Of a stretch of DNA of 5,325 bases, positions 1 to 5,325 are shown piece after piece. Origin of the DNA: an uncultured Clostridia bacterium. GTDB lineage: Bacteria; Bacillota; Clostridia; Lachnospirales; Anaerotignaceae. The translations under genes and the position numbers were made by a program. Position 1 is the stretch's first letter; each line of letters begins with the position of its first letter. The stretch spans positions 1-5,325 of the forward strand of contig CATZIM010000148.1 in the NCBI GenBank assembly GCA_958420075.1. Direction: 5' to 3'. Under the pieces are notes generated by a model. That model had not been told where the DNA came from. It saw nothing but the letters and a program-made list of their open reading frames with translations, and did not search any database.

Positions 1-7
1 TTCCTAC

Positions 8-22
8 TTTTCCTGTGGAAAA
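8..22. other. Small perfect inverted repeat upstream of the mgtA promoter
   Basis: TTTTCC (8-13) and GGAAAA (17-22) form a perfect 6-bp inverted repeat around a 3-base loop, followed by a T-rich stretch (23-34). It might be the weak terminator of a gene lying left of the window or an operator-like palindrome next to the -35 box. The sequence does not decide between these, and the upstream gene is not visible. Confidence 0.35.
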
Positions 23-44
23 TCTTAATTTTTTCGAAAAACCG

Positions 45-73
45 TTGACAAATCCTTCCTATGGGCGTATGAT
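45..73 (+). promoter_or_regulatory. Sigma-A-type promoter of the M-box/mgtA transcript
   Basis: A perfect -35 box TTGACA (45-50) is separated by exactly 17 bases from a near-consensus -10 box TATGAT (68-73). Transcription should start near position 80, about ten bases before the first paired bases of the M-box aptamer, as expected for a riboswitch promoter. It looks strong and constitutive, so control of mgtA must lie mostly in the leader RNA. Confidence 0.9.
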
Positions 74-89
74 GAACCCGAAAAGAATA

Positions 90-233
90 GTTCCGGTAGG
101 TAAGGCTACTACAGGGATATGGACTGCTGCCGCAAAATGATGGAGACATCATGCGATGGTTTGAACAGGTTACATCGAAACCAAGGTGTAGCATAACGCA
201 GTTTCACCGCCCTGCAGAGCTAAAGCTCGAAAC
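90..233 (+). promoter_or_regulatory. M-box (ykoK-type) Mg2+-sensing riboswitch aptamer
   Basis: The conserved blocks of the M-box family appear in order: GGTAGGTAAGGCTACTACAG (95-114), the GGACTGCTGCCGCAAAATG core block (121-139), AAACCAAGGTG (178-188), and near the 3' end GAGCTAAAGCTC (217-228). A plausible closing stem pairs 90-95 with 228-233, with one C-A mismatch. Members of this family bind several Mg2+ ions, become compact when Mg2+ is abundant, and switch off Mg2+ transporter genes (mgtE, mgtA, corA types). The first large gene downstream is a MgtA-type Mg2+ importer, which agrees. Exact helix borders are my hand reading; the family assignment is firm. Confidence 0.95.
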
Positions 234-286
234 GGTTGCATTTTTTTATAAAATGGCATTTATTTTCCGTACAACCGCTTGAGCTT
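223..286 (+). promoter_or_regulatory. M-box antiterminator (expression platform)
   Basis: AAGCTC (223-228) is complementary to GAGCTT (281-286), and CGGTTG (233-238) to CAACCG (272-277), giving a 12-bp interrupted helix with a 4x3 internal loop. A small hairpin, CATTTT (239-244) with AAAATG (250-255), nests inside it. The 5' arm lies in the last conserved M-box block and closing stem. The 3' arm covers most of the left half of the terminator at 267-292 and begins its right half. Aptamer folding and this helix are therefore mutually exclusive, as are this helix and the terminator. Inference: low Mg2+ frees the 5' arm, the antiterminator forms and RNA polymerase continues. Confidence 0.8.
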
Positions 287-300
287 GTACGGATTTTTTT
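267..300 (+). terminator. M-box-controlled intrinsic terminator
   Basis: CCGTACAA (267-274) pairs perfectly with TTGTACGG (285-292). Two further G-C pairs (277-278 with 283-284) are possible inside the loop. The hairpin is followed by A and seven T (294-300). It competes with the antiterminator at 223-286 and should end transcription when Mg2+ is plentiful. Confidence 0.92.
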
Positions 301-304
301 ATGT

Positions 305-331
305 AAAAAAGAGGTGAGATTATGGACGCAG
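305..331 (+). repeat. Repeat copy A: poly-A, GAGGTGAG, ATGGACGCAG
   Basis: A6 (305-310), the Shine-Dalgarno-like GAGGTGAG (311-318) and ATGGACGCAG (322-331) recur in the same order at 595-624. Only the spacing differs, by two bases before and one base after GAGGTGAG. Each copy is the translation start of a small ORF lying just after a terminator-like hairpin. The pair suggests duplication of a leader start region, or strong constraint on the first codons. Confidence 0.7.
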
Positions 332-423
332 GTCATCCAGACAATTATAACTCCATCCAGCGGGCAAACCAATCAAACTGTTTTATGGAACAGATGGGCA
401 TGACATCTGTATCCGTAATCTAG
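322..423 (+). CDS. Small ORF 1 in the mgtA leader, 33 aa, possible leader peptide
   Basis: An ATG at 322 sits four bases after GAGGTGAG (311-318), a good Shine-Dalgarno sequence with slightly short spacing. The frame runs 33 codons to TAG at 421-423. The peptide starts MDAGHPDNYN, holds one Cys near residue 20, and ends in the uncharged MGMTSVSVI. It has no membrane segment or known domain and I do not recognise it. It begins 21 bases after the M-box terminator, so it is transcribed only on readthrough, and ends 38 bases before a second terminator-like hairpin. That geometry suits a translated attenuator peptide, but coding is supported only by the ribosome site and the shared start with small ORF 2. 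It may be spurious. Confidence 0.45.
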   Translation: MDAGHPDNYNSIQRANQSNCFMEQMGMTSVSVI

Positions 424-614
424 TTTCTTTCTGAAAATATAAGATCGAAAAATTGGCATTGCACCGCTTTTCCACTGCCCTTCTATTGGGCTGTTTCGAA
501 ATTTTGAAAACATAGTTTTCATGCGGTGTTTTTTTTGCGCCCTTTTTTCGGAAAAATCCCCCTGATTTCAGGGTTTTCATAGAGTATTCCAATCAAAAAA
601 GCGAGGTGAGAAGC
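424..614 (+). other. Structured non-coding stretch between the two small leader ORFs
   Basis: No convincing + strand gene lies here. It holds the terminator-like hairpin listed at 462-536. Next comes an A/T self-complementary stretch (TTTTT 544-548 with AAAAA 552-556), then a short hairpin CCCTG (560-564) with CAGGG (569-573), loop ATTT, followed by only four T. This last hairpin resembles a weak terminator. The rest has no recognised motif. Confidence 0.5.
462..536 (+). terminator. Second terminator-like hairpin in the mgtA leader
   Basis: CACCGC (462-467) pairs with GCGGTG (523-528), which is followed directly by eight T (529-536), the arrangement of an intrinsic terminator. The long interior can fold into two more hairpins. 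One is GCCC (477-480) with GGGC (488-491). The other is TGAAAAC (505-511) with GTTTTCA (515-521), loop ATA, lying one base from the right arm. The closing stem is only 6 bp and the structure is branched, so strength is uncertain. It lies between the M-box terminator and mgtA, so it would act only on transcripts that passed the riboswitch. An alternative is an interspersed repeat with no regulatory role. Confidence 0.55.
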
Positions 615-624
615 ATGGACGCAG
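595..624 (+). repeat. Repeat copy B: poly-A, GAGGTGAG, ATGGACGCAG
   Basis: This is the second copy of the 305-331 segment: A6 (595-600), GC, GAGGTGAG (603-610), AAGC, ATGGACGCAG (615-624). It forms the translation start of small ORF 2. Similarity to copy A ends soon after the third codon (Met-Asp-Ala), so it covers the ribosome site and start, not the whole peptide. Confidence 0.7.
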
Positions 625-701
625 AAGGCAGTAGCAGTACAAAAACAACAGAACGAAGGCAAACGGATGAACATCCTCCCGCGGACATGCTTCCGCTCTG
701 A
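615..701 (+). CDS. Small ORF 2 upstream of mgtA, 28 aa, candidate Mg2+-responsive leader peptide
   Basis: The ATG at 615 follows GAGGTGAG (603-610) by four bases, and the frame closes at TGA 699-701, 70 bases before the mgtA ATG. The peptide starts [16 protein letters not shown] and continues [12 protein letters not shown]: hydrophilic, with no membrane segment, and with an acidic/proline cluster at residues 18-24 (D18, E19, P21, P22, D24) plus P27. Known background: enteric mgtA and mgtC leader peptides (MgtL, MgtP) are short and proline-rich, and runs of Asp/Glu next to Pro destabilise translating ribosomes at low Mg2+. Inference: this ORF could report Mg2+ or Pro-Pro decoding to mgtA. I do not recognise the peptide as a described family, and no alternative hairpin couples it clearly to mgtA. 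Confidence 0.5.
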   Translation: MDAEGSSSTKTTERRQTDEHPPADMLPL

Positions 702-757
702 ATCATCGTTCTATGTTTTTGTCTGTATAATCCAAAACCACAAAAATCTAAGAATAT

Positions 758-762
758 GGAGG
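758..762 (+). promoter_or_regulatory. Ribosome binding site fixing the mgtA start
   Basis: GGAGG at 758-762 lies nine bases before the ATG at 772. The in-frame ATG at 667 has only a weak AAGG upstream and would add 35 residues unlike MgtA, so 772 is the chosen start. Confidence 0.9.
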
Positions 763-771
763 TACGGACCT

Positions 772-3489
772 ATGAAAAAAACATTGAAAGAAAGAATCCT
801 CAAAACAAAAATCGCAGCAGACATGGTTCGCCGCGATCAGATCAATGACAGACTGAAATTTGCCGCAGAAAATTCCAGAAAAAATGTATTCGCTGCTCTG
901 AGCACTTCTCAGGAAGGTCTGGCAGACGAACAGGTAGAACAGCTGCGGGAACTCCATGGTGACAACAACGTGACCCATGGCAAAAAAGAATCTCTTTTCA
1001 AAAGACTTTGCAACGCATTCATCAATCCTTTTACTGCAATCTTATTTGTTCTGGCAATCGTTTCCGCCTGCACAGAAATCATCTGGGCAGCTCCCGGTGA
1101 AAAAGATGCTACAACCGTTATCATCATCACTGTTATGGTACTGGTATCCGGTATCCTGCGTTTTGTGCAGGAAACACGCAGCGGCAACGCAGCAGCAAAA
1201 CTGTCTGCTATGATTCATACAACTGCAGCCGTTACCAGAAAACATCATGGCACACAGGAAATCCCCATGGATGAAATCGTTGTAGGCGACATCGTTACCC
1301 TGTCCGCCGGCGACATGATTCCTGCAGATCTGCGCATCGTAACAGCAAAAGACCTGTTCATCAGCCAGTCTGCTCTGACAGGCGAAAGTGAACCCGTAGA
1401 AAAACTGCCTCAGAAACAGAAAATCACAGGTGCCATCACAGAAGCATCCAATCTGGCTTTCATGGGAAGCAACGTTATCAGCGGCAGCGCAACCGGCGTT
1501 GTTATCGCAACCGGCAACGACACCATGCTGGGCGATATGGCAAAACACCTGTCCGAAAAACCTGCGAAAACTTCTTTTGAAAAAGGCGTAAACTCTGTTT
1601 CCTGGGTACTGATCCGCTTCATGCTCATCATGGTGCCCATCGTACTGTTCCTGAATGGCTTTGCCAAAGGGGACTGGCTCAATGCAGCCCTCTTTGCCAT
1701 TTCCATTGCTGTTGGTCTGACACCGGAAATGCTTCCTATGATCGTAACCACCTGTCTGGCAAAAGGCGCTGTTGCCATGAGCCGTCAGAAAGTAATCATC
1801 AAAGATCTGAATGCTATCCAGAATCTGGGATCCATTGACGTTCTGTGCACAGACAAAACCGGCACACTGACAAAAGACAAAGTAGCTCTGGAATATCACC
1901 TGAATGTTATGGGTGAAGAAGATGACCGCATCCTGCGTCATGCTTTCCTGAACAGCTACTACCAGACAGGGCTGAAAAACCTCATGGATAAAGCCATCAT
2001 CGAACGGACACACGCACTTATCGAAAGAACACCTGCTTTTGCTGTACTGGAAAACAACTACACAAAAGTAGATGAAATCCCCTTCGACTTTGAACGCCGC
2101 CGCATGAGCATCGTGGTTGCAGACAAAAAAGGCAAAACACAGATGATCACAAAAGGCGCCATCGAAGAAATGCTGTCCATCTCCACATTTGTAGAATACC
2201 ATGGCGAAGTGGTTGAACTGACAGACGAAATGAAAAAAATGGTACTGGCAAAAGTAAATGACCTGAACAACAACGGTATGCGTGTACTGGGCATTTCTCA
2301 GAAAACAAATCCCTCCCCTGTTGGCGCATTCTCTGTAGCAGATGAAAATAACATGGTTCTCATTGGATATCTGGCATTCCTGGATCCTCCCAAAGAAACC
2401 ACTGCTGCCGCAGTCAAAGCATTGCAGGAATACGGTGTAGCCGTAAAAATCCTCACAGGTGACAATGAAAAAGTAACAAAATATATCTGCAAACAGGTAG
2501 GTCTGTCCGTAGACCGCATCCTGACCGGTGACCAGCTGGATGATATGACCGATACAGAACTGGCAAAAGCAGCAGAAAACACCACCATTTTCGCAAAACT
2601 TTCTCCTCTGCAGAAAGCAAGAGTGGTAACACTGCTCCGTGAAAACGGTCACAGTGTTGGCTACATGGGTGACGGCATCAACGACGCCGCTGCCATGAAA
2701 GCATCTGATGTAGGTATCTCCGTAGATACTGCTGTAGACATCGCAAAAGAATCCGCAAATGTTATTTTGCTTGAAAAAGACCTGATGGTACTGGAACAGG
2801 GCATCATCGAAGGCAGAAAAACTTATGCAAATATGATCAAATACATCAAAATGACAGCTTCCTCCAACTTCGGGAATATGTTCTCTGTATTGGCAGCATC
2901 TGCATTCCTGCCTTTCCTGCCTATGGCTTCCATCCATCTGATTCTGCTGAACCTGATCTACGACATCTCCTGCACTGCAATTCCTTGGGACAACGTAGAC
3001 GCAGAATTTTTGAAAGAACCTCGGAAATGGGACGCTTCTTCTGTCAGCAAATTCATGCTGTGGATTGGGCCTACCAGCTCCGTATTTGACATCGTAACTT
3101 ATCTGGTAATGTACTTCGTGATCTGTCCTGCAGTATGCGGCGGTTCCTTCCATAGCCTTGACCCCGCATCCCAGACAATGTTCATTGCGCTGTTCCAGGC
3201 AGGCTGGTTTGTAGAATCCATGTGGAGCCAGACTCTGGTTATTCACATGATCCGCACACCCAAACTGCCCTTCCTGCGCAGCCGTGCTTCTGTTCCCGTT
3301 GTACTGCTGACATTTACTGGCATTGCCGTGCTGACAGCCATTCCTTTCCTGCCTTTCGGCGCACACATCGGTCTGGCAGCACTGCCTCCCGTATACTTCA
3401 CATGGCTGGCAGGTATCATCGTTGCTTATGTAACACTGGCAACCATCATGAAAAAACTGTATATCCGCAAATACGGCGAACTGCTGTAA
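772..3489 (+). CDS. mgtA: Magnesium-importing P-type ATPase (P3B, MgtA family)
   Basis: This 905-residue integral membrane pump should import Mg2+ across the cytoplasmic membrane at the cost of ATP. Visible motifs are TGES (203-206) of the actuator domain, GLTPEMLP (315-322) in M4, the phosphorylation site DKTGTLT with Asp361, KGA (461-463) of the nucleotide domain, TGDN (562-565) and MGDGIND (632-638) of the hinge. Ten membrane segments can be placed: M1-M2 about 84-131, M3-M4 about 275-327, M5-M6 about 695-738, M7-M10 about 760-893. M5 ([16 protein letters not shown]) and M6 ([19 protein letters not shown]) are MgtA-specific and argue against Ca2+ or Na+/K+ pumps. Length matches the family (about 900). 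The basic N terminus (KERIL...VRRDQ) aligns with the start of E. coli MgtA, supporting the start at 772. No catalytic residue is missing. Control is by the M-box leader upstream. No clear terminator follows the stop codon. Confidence 0.97.
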   Translation: MKKTLKERILKTKIAADMVRRDQINDRLKFAAENSRKNVFAALSTSQEGLADEQVEQLRELHGDNNVTHGKKESLFKRLCNAFINPFTAILFVLAIVSACTEIIWAAPGEKDATTVIIITVMVLVSGILRFVQETRSGNAAAKLSAMIHTTAAVTRKHHGTQEIPMDEIVVGDIVTLSAGDMIPADLRIVTAKDLFISQSALTGESEPVEKLPQKQKITGAITEASNLAFMGSNVISGSATGVVIATGNDTMLGDMAKHLSEKPAKTSFEKGVNSVSWVLIRFMLIMVPIVLFLNGFAKGDWLNAALFAISIAVGLTPEMLPMIVTTCLAKGAVAMSRQKVIIKDLNAIQNLGSIDVLCTDKTGTLTKDKVALEYHLNVMGEEDDRILRHAFLNSYYQTGLKNLMDKAIIERTHALIERTPAFAVLENNYTKVDEIPFDFERRRMSIVVADKKGKTQMITKGAIEEMLSISTFVEYHGEVVELTDEMKKMVLAKVNDLNNNGMRVLGISQKTNPSPVGAFSVADENNMVLIGYLAFLDPPKETTAAAVKALQEYGVAVKILTGDNEKVTKYICKQVGLSVDRILTGDQLDDMTDTELAKAAENTTIFAKLSPLQKARVVTLLRENGHSVGYMGDGINDAAAMKASDVGISVDTAVDIAKESANVILLEKDLMVLEQGIIEGRKTYANMIKYIKMTASSNFGNMFSVLAASAFLPFLPMASIHLILLNLIYDISCTAIPWDNVDAEFLKEPRKWDASSVSKFMLWIGPTSSVFDIVTYLVMYFVICPAVCGGSFHSLDPASQTMFIALFQAGWFVESMWSQTLVIHMIRTPKLPFLRSRASVPVVLLTFTGIAVLTAIPFLPFGAHIGLAALPPVYFTWLAGIIVAYVTLATIMKKLYIRKYGELL

Positions 3490-3524
3490 TATACAGAAAA
3501 AAAGAACATTTTTCAAATTTTGTA

Positions 3525-3554
3525 TTGACAAATGTCCTTCTGACATGGTATAAC
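3525..3554 (+). promoter_or_regulatory. Promoter of the T-box/trpB transcript
   Basis: TTGACA (3525-3530) and TATAAC (3549-3554) are 18 bases apart, with TGG just before the -10 box giving an extended -10 element. Transcription should start near 3561, at the beginning of the T-box leader. The promoter begins 36 bases after the mgtA stop codon. Confidence 0.88.
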
Positions 3555-3764
3555 TTTTGAAAAGCAGAAACCGCAGAAAGAGTGTAAGTACCTTTTCCGG
3601 AAGCTGTTTCCAGAGAGCTGTGGATGGTGGAATCACAGCAGCAGTGGGATGAGGGAATGGGCTCTTGAGGGCAAACCGAAAATAGTAGGTACGCCGGAGA
3701 ACAACCTTCGTTAACAAAGGACGCATATGATCGTATGCATGAGTGGGCAGATTTTCTGCCAACG

Positions 3765-3797
3765 AGGGTGGCACCGCAGGATTTTACGCCTGTCCCT
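3765..3797 (+). promoter_or_regulatory. T-box antiterminator
   Basis: AGGG (3765-3768) can pair with CCCT (3794-3797), and CAGG (3777-3780) with CCTG (3789-3792), leaving the TGGCACC bulge that receives the tRNA acceptor end. The right arms are also the left arm of the terminator at 3787-3822, so the two structures exclude each other. Confidence 0.85.
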
Positions 3798-3830
3798 TTG
3801 ACGATTTCGTCAGGGACAGGCGTTTTTTTT
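3787..3830 (+). terminator. T-box-controlled intrinsic terminator
   Basis: CGCCTGTCCCT (3787-3797) pairs perfectly with AGGGACAGGCG (3812-3822), 11 bp. A further GACG/CGTC helix (3800-3803 with 3808-3811) stacks above a TT bulge. Eight T follow (3823-3830). It should be the default structure when tRNA-Trp is charged. Confidence 0.95.
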
Positions 3831-3854
3831 ATTGAAAATCAAAATCAACCAAAG

Positions 3855-3861
3855 AAAGGAG
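3855..3861 (+). promoter_or_regulatory. Ribosome binding site fixing the trpB start
   Basis: AAAGGAG (3855-3861) is eight bases before the ATG at 3870. The frame stays open upstream to an ATG at 3735, but that stretch is the T-box and its terminator, so 3870 is the true start. Confidence 0.93.
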
Positions 3862-3869
3862 CATGCACC

Positions 3870-5255
3870 ATGAACACAAAAGAAATCCCTTACAAAATTT
3901 ATTTAGACGAACAGGAAATGCCAAAACAGTGGTACAATCTGCGGGCAGACATGAAAAACAAACCCGCTCCCCTGCTCAATCCCAGTACACTGAAACCCAT
4001 GACCGCAGAAGAACTCAGTCAGGTATTCTGCGAAGAACTAGTAAAACAGGAATTGGACAACGATACCCCTTACATTGATATTCCCGAACCCATTTTGAAG
4101 TTCTATAAAATGTACCGTCCTTCGCCTCTGGTGCGTGCCTATTGTCTGGAAGAAAAATTGCAGACTCCCGCAAAAATCTACTATAAATTTGAAGGCAACA
4201 ACACCAGCGGCAGCCATAAACTCAATTCCGCCATTGCACAGGCTTATTATGCAAAGGAACAGGGACTGAAAGGCGTCACCACAGAAACCGGTGCCGGACA
4301 ATGGGGGACTGCCCTGTCCATGGCATGTGCTTACTTTGGTCTGGACTGCCAGGTTTATATGGTGAAATGCTCCTATGAGCAGAAACCTTTCCGCCGGGAA
4401 GTCATGCGTACCTATGGCGCGGCAGTGACGCCTTCCCCTTCCATGGAAACAGAAATCGGCAGAAAAATTCTCGCAGAACATCCAGGTACTTCCGGCAGTT
4501 TGGGCTGCGCCATTTCTGAAGCCGTAGAAATGGCTGCCAAACAGGATGGCTACCGTTATGTACTGGGCAGCGTTCTCAATCAGGTATTGCTTCATCAGAC
4601 CATCATCGGTCTGGAAACCAAAGCCGCTCTGGATAAATACGGCGTGAAAGCAGATATGATCATTGGCTGTGCCGGCGGCGGCTCCAATCTGGGCGGTCTG
4701 ATTTCTCCTTTCATGGGCGAAAAACTCAGAGGCGAACGGGATTATCAGATCATTGCTGTAGAACCCGCTTCCTGCCCCAGCCTTACCAGAGGGAAATTTG
4801 CTTATGATTACTGCGACACCGGTATGGTAACACCTCTTCAGAAAATGTATACCCTTGGCAGCAACTTCATTCCTTCTGCCAACCACGCAGGCGGTCTGCG
4901 GTATCATGGTATGAGTTCCATCCTTTCTCAGCTTTACCATGACGGACTTATGGAAGCACGTTCTGTAGAACAAACGGCCGTTTTTGCTGCTGCTACGGAA
5001 TTCGCTCGGGTGGAAGGCATCCTGCCTGCTCCCGAAAGTGCCCATGCCATTTATGTGGCTATGGAAGAAGCAAAAAAATGCAAAGAAACCGGCGAAGAAA
5101 AAACCATCGTCTTTGGTCTGACCGGTACCGGATATTTCGACATGTTCGCTTATGAAAAATTCAACAACGGCACCATGTCAGACTATATCCCTACAGACGA
5201 AGATCTGAAACAGGGATTCGATGGTATCCCCCGCTTTCCCGGAAACGAATTTTGA
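3870..5255 (+). CDS. trpB: Tryptophan synthase beta chain, TrpB2 type
   Basis: This 461-residue cytoplasmic PLP enzyme should condense indole with L-serine to give L-tryptophan. The PLP lysine is Lys117 in SGSHKLNSA. ETGAGQWG (139-146) carries the catalytic Glu139 and the Trp typical of the TrpB2 branch, where TrpB1 has His. GGGSN (269-273) is the phosphate-binding loop. EGILPAPESAHA (382-393) and GLTGTGYFD (416-424) complete the fold. The long N-terminal part (MPKQWYNLRADM, residues 17-28) and total length above the roughly 400 of TrpB1 also mark TrpB2. TrpB2 enzymes often work without a tightly bound alpha subunit. No trpA is adjacent, and the gene is a single-gene unit between a T-box and a terminator. 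Inference: it may serve indole salvage, or alpha subunits may come from elsewhere in the genome. Control is by the Trp-type T-box. Confidence 0.95.
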   Translation: MNTKEIPYKIYLDEQEMPKQWYNLRADMKNKPAPLLNPSTLKPMTAEELSQVFCEELVKQELDNDTPYIDIPEPILKFYKMYRPSPLVRAYCLEEKLQTPAKIYYKFEGNNTSGSHKLNSAIAQAYYAKEQGLKGVTTETGAGQWGTALSMACAYFGLDCQVYMVKCSYEQKPFRREVMRTYGAAVTPSPSMETEIGRKILAEHPGTSGSLGCAISEAVEMAAKQDGYRYVLGSVLNQVLLHQTIIGLETKAALDKYGVKADMIIGCAGGGSNLGGLISPFMGEKLRGERDYQIIAVEPASCPSLTRGKFAYDYCDTGMVTPLQKMYTLGSNFIPSANHAGGLRYHGMSSILSQLYHDGLMEARSVEQTAVFAAATEFARVEGILPAPESAHAIYVAMEEAKKCKETGEEKTIVFGLTGTGYFDMFAYEKFNNGTMSDYIPTDEDLKQGFDGIPRFPGNEF

Positions 5256-5290
5256 TTTTTTACCTATTGTTCATACAGAATAAGAAATAC

Positions 5291-5325
5291 AAAAAAGGAA
5301 TGTTTCTTAGAAACATTCCTTTTTT
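5291..5325. terminator. Intrinsic terminator after trpB
   Basis: GGAATGTTTC (5297-5306) pairs perfectly with GAAACATTCC (5310-5319) around a TTA loop. Six A precede the stem and six T follow up to the window's end, so it could work in both directions. It ends the trpB unit 36 bases after the stop codon. Confidence 0.95.

Larger units (their letters stand above)
3561..3830 (+). promoter_or_regulatory. T-box leader, probable tRNA-Trp sensor
   Basis: The canonical T-box AGGGTGGCACCGC is at 3765-3777. Stem I closes by GTACCT (3588-3593) with AGGTAC (3687-3692). An AGAGA motif (3612-3616) precedes a distal hairpin, GCTGTG (3617-3622) with CACAGC (3634-3639), whose loop carries GGTGGAA. The best specifier codon is TGG at 3658-3660, right after GAA, on the 3' side of the expected specifier loop. 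CCTT (3704-3707) with AAGG (3717-3720) fits stem III. Two further hairpins, at 3723-3738 and 3746-3760, precede the antiterminator. In this family uncharged tRNA pairs its anticodon with the specifier and its NCCA end with the T-box bulge to prevent termination. TGGC (3769-3772) would suit a G discriminator base, as in bacterial tRNA-Trp. The family call is firm; the Trp specificity is inferred from TGG and the downstream gene. Confidence 0.93.

Noticed and set aside
14..22. A DnaA-box-like sequence, TGTGGAAAA
   Set aside because: It has one mismatch to the consensus and is a single copy, explained by the small palindrome at 8-22. No cluster of boxes or AT-rich unwinding element accompanies it.
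383..592. A 69-codon minus-strand frame in the mgtA leader
   Set aside because: It starts at a TTG without a Shine-Dalgarno sequence and overlaps the hairpin-rich leader. It is noted only as a property of a possible repeat, not as a gene.
726..731. TATAAT as the -10 box of an internal mgtA promoter that would bypass the riboswitch
   Set aside because: The hexamer is a perfect match, but no -35-like sequence lies 16-18 bases upstream (about 702-709) and there is no TGn extension. It is too weak to call, though 5'-end mapping would be worthwhile.
667..771. N-terminal extension of mgtA from the ATG at 667
   Set aside because: It adds 35 residues unlike any MgtA N terminus, has a weak ribosome site, and overlaps small ORF 2 in another frame. 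GGAGG at 758-762 supports the start at 772.
45..3541. The -35 regions of the two promoters share TTGACAAAT followed by CCTTC, suggesting a common regulator
   Set aside because: The match is mostly the -35 consensus plus a few bases, with different spacing between the parts. The spacers otherwise differ, so chance is the simpler reading.
1042..3774. A 910-codon open frame on the minus strand, antisense to mgtA and the T-box leader
   Set aside because: It lies opposite a fully motif-supported MgtA gene and results from codon bias that avoids stops in that frame. The translated product is rich in Cys, His, Phe and Gln with no recognisable domain, and it runs through the T-box.
3735..3869. Upstream extension of trpB from the ATG at 3735
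   Set aside because: The stretch is the T-box antiterminator and terminator. TrpB2 similarity begins only after 3870, where a good ribosome site lies upstream.
4038..5045. A 335-codon open frame on the minus strand, antisense to trpB
   Set aside because: Shadow of the trpB reading frame. It has no family motif, and its composition is that of an antisense frame.

Overview
The window holds two complete protein genes on the + strand, each preceded by a long cis-acting RNA leader that ends transcription early unless its signal is met. Tandem use of an M-box (Mg2+) riboswitch and a T-box (uncharged tRNA) leader, purine-rich Shine-Dalgarno sequences and consensus sigma-A-type promoters point to a bacterium of the Firmicutes (Bacillota). 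Codon choice and moderate GC would fit a gut Negativicute or Clostridium-like anaerobe, but the genus cannot be fixed from this sequence alone.

Region 1 (1-771) is the mgtA leader. A TTGACA/TATGAT promoter (45-73) drives an M-box aptamer (about 90-233). Its expression platform can form either an antiterminator (223-228 and 233-238 with 272-277 and 281-286) or an intrinsic terminator (267-300). After this known arrangement come about 470 bases that are not standard. They contain a 33-codon ORF (322-423), a second terminator-like hairpin with an 8-T tract (462-536), and a 28-codon ORF (615-701). Both small ORFs start with almost the same A6/GAGGTGAG/ATGGACGCAG segment. The second peptide has an acidic and proline-rich stretch (DEHPPAD) that recalls Mg2+-responsive leader peptides of enteric bacteria. 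This stacked leader is the least explained part of the window.

Region 2 (772-3489) is mgtA, a complete P3B-type Mg2+-importing ATPase of 905 residues with all catalytic motifs intact. Low intracellular Mg2+ should leave the M-box unfolded, permit antitermination and so raise production of the importer.

Region 3 (3490-5325) is an independent transcription unit: an extended -10 promoter (3525-3554), a T-box leader (about 3561-3830) with a probable UGG (Trp) specifier, a TrpB2-type tryptophan synthase beta chain (3870-5255, 461 residues), and a strong hairpin terminator at the window's end. No trpA or other trp gene is adjacent, so this looks like a single-gene unit that makes tryptophan from indole and serine when tRNA-Trp is uncharged. 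The two genes have no evident functional link. They share a style of control, premature termination in an RNA leader.
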